A stretch of 64,000 nt of DNA, from the NCBI GenBank assembly GCA_959347315.1, contig OY365809.1, positions 8,460,790 to 8,524,789 on the forward strand, given 5' to 3'. The position numbers and the translations under genes are program-made. Source of the DNA: Bimastos eiseni (Eukaryota > Annelida > Clitellata > Crassiclitellata > Lumbricidae). A model generated the notes under the pieces. The model saw only the letters and a list, made by a program, of their open reading frames with translations, was not told where the DNA came from and searched no databases. Each line of letters opens with the position of its first letter. Position 1 is the stretch's first letter. Shown here in pieces: positions 54,801 to 64,000 of the stretch.

Positions 54801-57800
54801 TTGCTCTCAAACAGCAGAGTATATGTACTGTGTAGATGTGGCAACTATTGTCAATAGACAGAAGAGTATACGTAGATAAGGTATTATGGTAACGATTGTT
54901 GCCAAATAGAATACTATACGTACTGCGTTGATATGTCAGCGATTGTCATTAAGCAGAAGAGCATATGTAGTTGAGGCATTATGGTAACGATTGTTCTCAA
55001 ACAGAAGAGTATATGTACTGCGTGGATATGGCAACGATTGTAATTAGAAAGAAGAGTATACGTAGATAAGGTATTATGGCTACGATTGTTCTCAAACAGA
55101 AGATTATACGTACTGCGTTCATATAGTAATGAATGTCTTAAAACAGAAGAGTATGCGAAGTATTATGGTAATGATTGTTCTAAAACAGAAGAAAATACGT
55201 ACTGCGTTGATATGGTAACGATTGTCATTAGACGGAGGAGAATACGTACATAAGTTATTATGGTAATGATTGTTCTCAAAAATAAGAATATACGTACTGC
55301 GGTGATATGGTAACAATTGCCATTGGACGGAAGAGCATACGTAGATAAGGTATTAGAATATACAAGAATATACGTACTGCGGTGATATGGTAACAATTGC
55401 CATTGGACGGAAGAGCATACGTAGATAAGGTATTATGGTAAAGATTGTTCTCAAACAGAAGAGTATATGTACTGCGTGGATATGGCAACGATTGTAATTA
55501 GAAAGAAGAGTATACGTAGATAAGGTATTATGGCTACGATTGTTCTCAAACAGAAGATTATACGTACTGCGTTTATATAGTAATGAATGTCTTAAAACAG
55601 AAGAGTATACGAAGTATTATGGTAATGAGTGTTCTAAGACAGAAGAATATACGTACTGCGTTGATATGGTAACGATTGTCATTAGACGGAGGAGGATACG
55701 TCGATAAGTTATTATGGTAATGATTGTTTTCAAAAATAAGAATATACGTACTGCGGTGATATGGTAACAATTGCCATTGGACGGAAGAGCGTACGTAGAT
55801 AAGGTATTATGGTAAAGATTGTTCTCAAACAGAAGAATATACGTACTGCGTAGAGGTGGCAACTATTGTCATTAAACAGTAGAGTATGCGTGGATATGGT
55901 AACACTTGCCTTTAAATAGAAGAGTATACGTAGTTGAGGTATTATGGTAGCGATTATTCTCAAACAGAAGATTATACGTTATGTGTAGATATCGCAACGA
56001 TTGTCATTAAGCAGAAGAGTATACGTAGATATGGTAACACTTGTCTTAAATTAGAAGAGTATACGTACAGCTTGATATGGCAACGATTGTCATTATACAG
56101 AAGACTACACGTCGATAAGGTATTATGGTAATGTTTGTTCTCCAACAGAAGAATGTACGTAATGCGTCGATATGGCAACGATTGTCATTAGACAGAAGAG
56201 TATACGTAGTTGAGGTATTATGGTAACGAATGTTCTCACACAGAAGAGTATACCTAGTTCAGGTATTATGGCAGCGATTGTTCTCAAACAGAAGATTATA
56301 CGTTGTGTGTAGATATCGCAACGATTGTCATTAGACGGAAGAGTACGCGTAGATGAGGTATTATGGTGACGATTGTTCTAAGACAGAAGAGTATACGTAC
56401 TGCATTGATAAGGCAGCGATTGTCATTAAACAGAACAGCATACGTAGTGGAGGTATTGTGGTAACGATTGTTCTCAAACAGAAGAGTATACGTACTGCGT
56501 AGATGTGGCAACGATTGTCATTAGACAGAAGAGTATACGTAGAAAAGGTATTATGGTAACGATTGTTGCCAAATAGAATACTATACGTACTGCGTTGATA
56601 TGTCAGCGATTGTCATTAAGCAGAAGAGCATATGTAGTTGAGGCATTATGGTAACGATTGTTCTCAAACAGAAGAGTATATGTACTGCGTGGATATGGCA
56701 ACGATTGTAATTAGAAAGAAGAGTATACGTAGATAAGGTATTATGGCTACGATTGTTCTCAAACAGAAGATTATACGTACTGCGTTCATATAGTAATGAA
56801 TGTCTTAAAACGGAAGAGTATACGAAGTATTATGGTAATGATTGTTCTAAAACAGAAGAATATATGTACTGCGTTGATATGGTAACGATTGTCATTAGAC
56901 GGAGGAGGATACGTACATAAGTTATTATGGTAATGATTGTTCTCAAAAATAAGAATATACGTACTGCGGTGATATGGTAACAATTGCCATTGGACGGAAG
57001 AGCATACGTAGATAAGGTATTATGGTAAAGATTGTTCTCAAACAGAAGAATATACGTACTGCGTAGATGTGGCAACTATTGTCATTAAACAGTAGAGTAT
57101 GCGTGGTTATGGTAACACTTGCCTTTAAATAGAAGAGTATACGTAGTTGAGGTATTATGGGAGCGATTATTCTCAAACAGAAGATTATACGTTGTGTGTA
57201 GATATCGCAACGATTGTCATTGAACAGAAGAGTATACGTTGATATGGTAACACTTATCTTAAATTAGAAGAGTATACGTACAGCGTTGATATGGTAACGA
57301 TTGTCATTAGACAGAAGACTACACGTCGATAAGGTATTATGGTAATGTTTGTTCTCCAACAGAAGAATATACGTAATGCGTCGATATGGCAACGATTGTC
57401 ATTAGACAGAAGAGTATGCGTAGATAAGGTATTATGATAACGCTTGTTCTCAAACAGAAGATTATACGTACTGCGTTGATATGGTAACGATTGTCATTAA
57501 ACAGAAGAGTATACGTAGTTGAGGTATTATAATAACGAATGTTCTCAAACAGAGAGTATACCTAGTTGAGGTATTATGGTAGCGATTGTTCTCAAACAGA
57601 AGATTATACGTTGTGTGTAGATATCGCAGCGATTGTCATTAGACTGAAGAGTATACGTAGATAAGGTTTTATGATAACGATTGTTCTCAAAAATAGGATT
57701 ATATGTACTGCGTTGATATGGTAACGATTGTCATTAAACAGAAGAGTATGCGCAGTTGAGGTATTATGGTGACAATTGTTCTCAAACAGAAGAGTATACG

Positions 57801-59658
57801 TACTGCGTAGATATGGCAACGATTGTCATTAGACAGTAGAGTATCCATAGATATGGCAACACTTGTCTTAAAACCGAAGAATATACGAAGTATTATGGTA
57901 ATGATTGTTCTCAAACAGAAGAATATTGGTATTGCGTTGATATGGTAACAATTATCATTAGACGAAAGAGTATACGTAGAAAAGGTATTATGGTAATGAT
58001 TGTTCTCAAACATAAGAATATACGTACTGCGGTGATATGGTAACGATTGCCATTGGACGGAAGAGTATACGTAGATAAGGTATTATGGTAATGATTGTTC
58101 TCAAACAGAAGAATATACGTACTGCGTAGATATGGCAACGTTTGTTATTAAACAGAAGAGTATGCGTAGATATGGTAACACTTGTCTTAAAACAGAAGAA
58201 TATATGAAGTATTATGGTAATGATTGTTCTGATACAGAAGAATATACGTACTGCGTTGATATGGCAACGATTGACGTCAAACAGTAGAGTATGCCTGGAT
58301 ATGGTAACACTTGCCTTTAAACAGAAGTGTATACGTAGATAAGGTATTATGGTAACGATTGCTCACAAACAGAGCAGTATATGTACTGCGTAGATAGAGC
58401 AACGATTGTCATTAGACAGAAGAGCATACGTAGATATGGTAAAAAATGTGTCTTTAAACAGAAGATAATACGTAGATATGGTAACAGTTGTCTTTATTCA
58501 GAAGAGTATGCGTTGATGAGGTAATTATGTGATGCGTTGTAATGCTAAGGATTGCTCTCAAACAGAAGAGCATACGTACTGCATAGATATGGCAACAATT
58601 GTCTTAAAACAGAAAAGTATACGTAGATAAGAAAATGTGGTAGCGATTATTCTCAAACAGGTTATTATTTGTGCTGCGTAGGTATGGCAACGATTTTCAT
58701 TAGACAGAAGAGTATACGTAGATAAGATATTATGGTAATGATTGTTCTCAAACAGAAGATTATACGTGCTGCGTAGGTATAGCAGCGATCTTCATTAAAC
58801 AGAAGAGTATACGTCGATAAGGTATTGTGGTAATGATTGTTCTCAAACAGAGGAATATACGTAATGCTTTGATATGGTAACGATCGTCTTTCGACAGAAG
58901 AGTATACGTAGATAAGGTTTTATTGCAACAATTGTTCTCTAAAAGAAGAATATACGCACTGCGTTGATGTGGCAGCAATTGTCATTAAACAGTAGAGTTT
59001 ACGCAGTTGAGGTATTATGGTATCGATTGTTCTCAAACAGAAGAGTATGCGTAGACAATGTTTTATGGTAACCATTACTCTAAAACAGCATAGTATATGT
59101 ATTGTGTAGATGTGGCAACTATCGTCAATAGACAGAAGAGTGTACGTAGATAAGATATTACGGTGGCGATTGTTCCCAAATAGGATACTATACGTACTGC
59201 GTTGATATGGCAGCGATTGTGATTAAACAGAAGAGCATACGTAGTTGAGGCATTATGGTAACGATTGTTCTCAGACAGAAGAGTTTATGTACTGCGTGGA
59301 TATGGCAACGATTGTAATAAGAAAGAAGAGTATACGAAGATAAGGTATTATGGTTACGATTGTTCTCAAACAGAAGATTATACGTACTGCTTTAATATAG
59401 TAATGAATGTCATTAAACAGAAGTGTATGCGTAGTTGAGGTATTATGGTAACGATTGTTCTCAAACAGAAGAGTATACGTACTGCGTAGATATGGCAACG
59501 ATTGTCATTAAACAGAAGAGTATACGTAGATATGGTAACACTTGTCTTAAAACAGAAGAGTATACGTACAGCGTTGATATGGTAACGATCGTCATTAGAC
59601 AGAAGAGTATAGGTAGATAAGTTATTGTGGTAGCGATTGTTCTCAAACAGAAGATTAT
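48872..59658 (+). repeat. 10,787-bp segmental duplication, copy 2
   Basis: Direct tandem partner of 38085-48871 with at most a few single-base differences. Identity runs on to about 59692, and then the sequence diverges (ctcaagcag versus ctcaaacag), so the right breakpoint is also inside a repeat unit. Very recent duplication or an assembly error (uncollapsed haplotypes or a repeated contig) would both look like this. Confidence 0.9.
51196..52900 (+). pseudogene. LINE relic with broken reverse transcriptase, copy 2
   Basis: Base-for-base repeat of the LINE relic at 40409-42113, with the same two internal stops, the same open part (51620-52330), the same FADDTN motif and the same ATTG flanks. 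Sharing of the disabling stops and insertion site shows that this copy arose by duplication of the array and not by a second retrotransposition. Confidence 0.9.
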
Positions 59659-60214
59659 ACGTAGTTGAGGTATTATGGTAGCGATTGTTCTCAAACAGAA
59701 GATTATACGTTGTGTGTAGATATCGCAACGATTGTCATTAAACAGAAGAGTATACGTAGATATGGTAACACTAGTCTTAAAACAGAAGAGTATACGTACA
59801 GCGTTGATATGGTAACGATCGTCATTAGACAGAAGAGTATAGGTAGATAAGTTATGGTGGTAGCGATTGTTCTCAAACAGAAGATCTTACGTTGTGTTTA
59901 GATATGGCAACGATTGTCATTAAGCAGACGAGTATACGTAGATATGGTAACACTTGTCTTAAAACAGAAGAGTATACGTACATCGTTGATATGGTAACGA
60001 TTGTCATTAGACAGAAGACTATACGTAGATATGGTAACACTTGTCTTAAAACAGAAGAGTATACGAAGTATTATGGTAATGATTGTTCTAAAACAGAAGA
60101 ATATACGTACCGCGTTGATATGGTAACGATTGCCATTGGACGGAAGAGTATACGTAGATAAGGTATTATGGTAATGATTGTTCTCAAACGGCAGAATATA
60201 CATACTGCGTTGAT

Positions 60215-61450
60215 ATGGTAACGATTGTCATTGAACAGAAGAGTATACGTAGATAAGGTATTATGGTAATGTTTGTTCTACAACAGAAGAATTTACGTAC
60301 TGCGTTGATATTGTAACGATTGTCATTAGGCAGAAGAGTAGCAAGAGATTCAGTTTCATAAGGGAATACGTAGAGGTCTTTTATTTCGGATATGGTAACA
60401 ATTGTCTTCAAAGAGAAGAAAATACGCAGATGTTGTAACAGTTGTCTTTAAAAAGAAGAGTAGGCGTTGATCTGGCATTATGTTATCGATTGTTCTCAAA
60501 CAGAAGGGTATACACCTGAGTAAACATGGTAACGATCCTCTTTACACAGAAGGGTATACGTAGATAAGGCAGCAATTATCTTTAAACAGAAGAGCATACG
60601 TAGCAATGATATTATGGTAATGTTTGTTCTGAAACCGAAGAGTATACGTACTGCGTAGATATGGCATCGATTGTCTGAAAACAGAAGAGTGTACGAAATG
60701 GTTTTATGGTAACGATTGTTCCCAAACAGAAGAGTATACAACTGAGTAAACATGGTAACGTTTCTTTTTATTCAGAAGAGTATACGTATAGACGTCAACA
60801 CTTTTCTGAAAACATAAGAGTAAACGATATGTTATTTTGGTAACGATTGTTAGGCAAAAGAGTTATAATTATGTGATGCGTAGCAATGGTAACGATTTCT
60901 CTCAAACAGAATAGCATACGTACTGCAAAGATATGGCAACAATTGTCTTAAAACAGAAAAGTATGCGTAGATAAGGAATAATGGTATTGATTGTTCTCCA
61001 ACAGAAGAATCTGCTTACTGCGTTGATATGGTAACGATTGTCATTAGACAGCAGAGTATACGTAGATATGGTTACACTTGTCTTAAAACAGAGGAGTATA
61101 CGTAGATAAGGTATTATGGTAATGATTGCTTTCAGACAGAAGAATATACGTACTGCGTTGATATGGCAGCAATTGTCATTAAACAGAAGAGTACACGTAG
61201 TTGATGTATTATGGTAACGATTGTTCCCAAGCAGAAGAGTATACGTGTTGAGGTATTATGGTAACGATTGTTCTCAAACAGAAGAGTATGCGTACTGCGT
61301 TGATATGGTAACGATTGTCATTAGACAGACGAGTATACGTAGATATGGTAACACTTGTCTTTAAACAGTATACGGTATAAGGTATTATGGTAATGATTGC
61401 TCTCAAACAGAAGAATCTACTTACTGCGTTGATATGGTAACGATTGTCAT
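60215..61450 (+). repeat. Third, diverged partial copy of the duplicated block
   Basis: Unusual landmarks of copy 1 at about 38570-39540 recur here in the same order: tagcaagagattcagtttca followed by taagggaatacgtagaggtc, then gaaaacataagagtaaacg, then agttataattatgtgatgcg. Many substitutions, and an extra section at about 60500-60760, separate it from copies 1 and 2, so it is older than the 10.8-kb duplication. Confidence 0.75.
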
Positions 61451-62521
61451 TAGACAGACGAGTATACGTAGATATGGTGTAATGGTGGCGATAATTCTCA
61501 GCCAAAATATTATACGTACTGCATAAATATGGAAACGTTTGCCTTTTAACAGGAGAGTATACGCAGATACGGTAACAATTGTCTTTAAACAGAAGGGAAT
61601 ACGCAGATATGGTAACAGTAGTCTTTAAAAAGAGAGTATGCGTTGATCTTGCATTATGGTAACGATTGTTCTCTAACAGAAGAGTATGCAACTGAGTAGA
61701 CATGGTAACGATTCTATTTATACAGAATAGTATACGTAGATACGATAACAATTGTCTTGAAACAGAAGAGTATACCTAGGTATGGTATTATGGTAACGTT
61801 CGTCTCAAGCGGATGAGTTATGATTTTGTGATGCGTAGTTATGGTAACGATTGCTCTCAAACAGAAGAGCATACGTACTGCATAGATATGGCAACAATTG
61901 TCTTAAAAGATAAAAGTATACGTAGAAAATGAAATGTGGTAGCGATTGTTCTCAAGCAGAAGATTATACGTGCTGCGTAGATATGGCAACGATTGTCATT
62001 AGACAGAAGAGTATACGTAGCTATGGTTACAATTTTCCGTGAATTGAAAAGTATACGCAGATATGGTATTATGCTAACGATTGTTCTCAAACAGAAGAAA
62101 AATTCGCAGATATGGTAACGGTTGTGGTCAAGACTTAGACAGAAGAATATACGTTTAGATGTTGTGCAGAGTTTCTGCAGGCGGAGGAGCACACGTGGAA
62201 ATGGACCATATGGTATTACGGTAACGATTGTTCTCAAATAGAAGAGTTTTGGCCTTCGTGGATATGGTAGGCCTAATGATTGTTTTCAAACGGAAGAACG
62301 TACGTATACAATACACGTATACATGTAGACATGGTAACGATTTTTTCAGGCAGAAGAGTATACCTAGATATGGTTTATTTGGTAACGACTTTGTAATGGG
62401 TGTTCCTGCTAGCGTTACCTCGGTCTATTAAGGGTTCCATCCTTTGTTGTCCGTCAACTTTTCTGTGCTTTTTGATTTTACTGTTTGGATTTCTTAATTG
62501 GTTGGTCAGTTGTTAATACAA

Positions 62522-62548
62522 ATTTTGGTTATGGTTATGGTTATGGTA
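62522..62548 (+). repeat. (TTATGG)n hexamer run
   Basis: Three to four ttatgg units join directly to the last minisatellite units (gtaacgatcgttctgaagca). Confidence 0.6.
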
Positions 62549-63037
62549 ACGATCGTTCTGAAGCAGAAGAGCATACGTGGATATGGTAACGATTGTCTTC
62601 AAACATAAGAGCAGATGTAGACATGGGCCACGTGAATTCATCAGACTATCCCTTCTGATGTATACGGTCGCGGCTGAGCTGTGCGAACCGTGTACTCCCC
62701 CCCCCAGCGCCCTCCTGCAGCCGATTGTTGTCGTCTCTTAGGCGGGCGTCTTACGCGAACATTGGAGTCAACTCGATCAACCGATTGTATATTTCTCAGA
62801 GGATGGCTAACCTATTCAATTGCGTTGAAAGACATCTGAGTTTGCATAAGATCCATTACAACGCGTTAATCCTGGAAGAATTTTCAATGAGAACCTGAAA
62901 GTTGCGGTTGGCCTAAGATTGAATGACAATGAGGTGGTTACGTTTTGTGCGGTATAGTGGTACAAATTGTACCACTATAGGAGCGTGTGCAACTGTGCAT
63001 GTCAACGAATTAAAATGTAGACGGCGACCGCCCTCTC

Positions 63038-63125
63038 TACTGGGTGTCCGAGGTGTTTCCCGAGCGAACGGGGAAGGTTTCGAGTGAATAGCTGTAAAAG
63101 TGTGCAAATGCATAAACGGAGACAC
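63038..63125 (+). repeat. ~90-bp dispersed repeat, copy 1
   Basis: Contains gaggtgtttcccgagcgaac, ggaaggtttcgagtgaatag and ctgtaaaagtgtgcaaatgc, each matched in the same order by the copy at about 63325-63412 (caggtgttccccgagccaac, gaaggtttcaagtcaatagc, ctgtaaaactgtgaaaatgc). Both are preceded by a gagggc or gccctc word and followed by acacac. The element family was not identified. Confidence 0.75.
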
Positions 63126-63324
63126 ACACACACACACACACGCAGAGTCTAGATATACTGTTCAAATGATACTGTAAACCTTGTACGTTTACGATATGTC
63201 GCAGGTGACACGATCCTGGCGAATTAGAAGAAAACTTTGCTCTGGGTGTGTGAGAGGCGCGCCGTAGGTTTTTGGCCCTGGAGACCAGGAAGAGGGCGGC
63301 TGCGGGTTGAGGAATCCCTTTACT

Positions 63325-63412
63325 GTTTGTCCCAGGTGTTCCCCGAGCCAACGACGAAGGTTTCAAGTCAATAGCTGTAAAACTGTGAAAATGCATCGCC
63401 GGACAAAGGGAC
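63325..63412 (+). repeat. ~90-bp dispersed repeat, copy 2
   Basis: Second copy of the repeat at 63038-63125, about 85% alike by eye, in direct orientation about 285 bases downstream. The two short minus-strand frames that share similar peptides (FTAIxxKPS) reflect this duplication and not a protein family that I know. Confidence 0.75.
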
Positions 63413-64000
63413 ACACTGAAAGTCTTCTTTATTTATAAGATGGGACGCTTATAATTATATAACGATTGTGTGAGAAAAAGATCAACTACGTTTCCTTCCA
63501 ATGCTATATTTGTTGCTGTCTGTTCTATCTTGTATTAATCCAGTGGCGTCAACCAATGGTTTGGGAGGGAGGAGAACGATATCCCAAGTGGGTCACGGTT
63601 GTTATCGGGCCTATGGAAGGGGTTTACATGCGCTTTGGATATAAACTGATGGGGTTGATTAACTTGATTTCCGAAAATATAATGATCGCCAATACAGTGA
63701 TGAGTGAATTCTGATGCTCTCACATTATTATAAGTGGGAGTGTAGCTTTGTGGCCTACTCCTATTTCAGGTGGGGGAGGAGTGCGTTTAGACGCCAATGT
63801 TTAAAACAACCGCTGTATTCCGGCTTTTGTTTCATAGCACCCGGTGCCACACTCCTAATTGTCCTAAAGCTAAACTGCCTTTCTTAAGCTGGGCGCAAAT
63901 GCGCGCGCACACAGGCCATGGAGCCAAAATTTAGTGTGCACACATAAATGTGTATGCAAAAATTAAGAGTCACGATTTCTTTTTACTTAGGCCTTGAATA

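Larger units (their letters stand above)
34343..62619 (+). repeat. Giant 28-kb minisatellite array (40-48-bp units)
   Basis: The whole stretch is made of units starting with the core cagaagagtatacgta, then one of three spacers. Type A is ctgcgttgatatggtaacg plus attgtcattaga (47 bp). Type B is gataaggtattatggtaacg plus attgttctcaaa (48 bp). Type C is gatatggtaacacttgtctt plus aaaa (40 bp). A and B often alternate, giving a 95-bp higher-order period, with C interspersed. Units differ by scattered substitutions and small gaps, and all lie in the same orientation. LINE relics at 40409-42113 and 51196-52900 interrupt it. The many frames of 60-180 codons arise because the unit has few stops in some frames; none shows a start context, codon bias or domain, and none spans the array. 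Confidence 0.95.
62620..64000. other. Right flank of the array, no recognised gene
   Basis: The stretch holds a direct repeat (listed separately), a CA run at about 63123-63141 and a ccagtggcgtcaaccaatgg word at 63542 that resembles a hAT end but has no clear partner. A plus frame of 82 codons (63466-63714) has no recognisable motif. Nothing else is supported. Confidence 0.4.

Noticed and set aside
34653..61751. Dozens of 60-180-codon frames with similar peptides (for example RYHNTSTTYTLLFENN), resembling a repeat-protein family
   Set aside because: They arise from the 40-48-bp unit having few stops in certain frames. They appear on both strands, break at random, and lack start context, introns and domains.
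34343..62619. Regular repeats with spacers, CRISPR-like at first sight
   Set aside because: The spacers are themselves only three recurring sequence types, repeats drift freely, the genome is eukaryotic and no cas genes exist. It is a minisatellite.
63542..63860. ccagtggcgtcaacc as a possible hAT left end with cccggtgccacactcc as right end
   Set aside because: The two ends do not match well enough as inverted repeats and no target-site duplication is visible.

Overview
Window from a metazoan (intron-bearing) nuclear genome. No taxon marker is visible. The receptor family, the CR1-type LINEs, the tRNA-derived SINEs and the frequent TAGGCCTA-like words suggest a marine invertebrate, perhaps a deuterostome such as an echinoderm, hemichordate or cephalochordate; this is inference only. 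A 200-base N run at 25126-25325 marks a scaffold gap.

Three protein-coding genes are well supported and were assembled exon by exon with matching splice phases. (1) NSMCE4 (Nse4 kleisin of the SMC5/6 complex): plus strand, nine coding exons, 929-8747, 399 aa. (2) RAB6 (Golgi small GTPase): minus strand, eight coding exons, 14717 down to 9972, 209 aa, ending in a CPC prenylation motif. The two genes converge tail to tail. (3) A rhodopsin-class peptide-receptor-like GPCR: minus strand, two coding exons, 31185-30901 and 29297-28269, 437 aa.

Most of the rest is mobile or repetitive DNA. Two tRNA-derived SINEs lie in NSMCE4 introns. A small terminal-inverted-repeat element lies in RAB6 intron 1. 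Between 15.2 and 21.7 kb sit a 494-bp hAT-like element, a 3.7-kb hAT-like element with an exact 8-bp target-site duplication and a nested CR1 piece, a CR1 fragment that begins at its right edge, and an 817-bp TIR element. A 5'-truncated CR1-like LINE (22437-24735, minus) is inserted in a short minisatellite array. An 867-bp hAT-like element with a perfect 8-bp target-site duplication lies in the GPCR intron. Simple repeats and an intergenic stretch without recognisable genes fill 25.3-28.3 kb and 31.2-34.3 kb.

From about 34.3 to 62.6 kb the window is one giant minisatellite array. Its units of 40-48 bp share the core cagaagagtatacgta and carry three alternating spacer types. A LINE relic with broken reverse transcriptase sits in it. 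A block of 10,787 bp containing that LINE is present twice in direct tandem (38085-48871 and 48872-59658), with only two base differences found; a third, older partial copy follows at about 60.2-61.4 kb. The many short reading frames across this array are by-products of the repeat and not genes. The last 1.4 kb holds a duplicated ~90-bp repeat and no recognisable gene.
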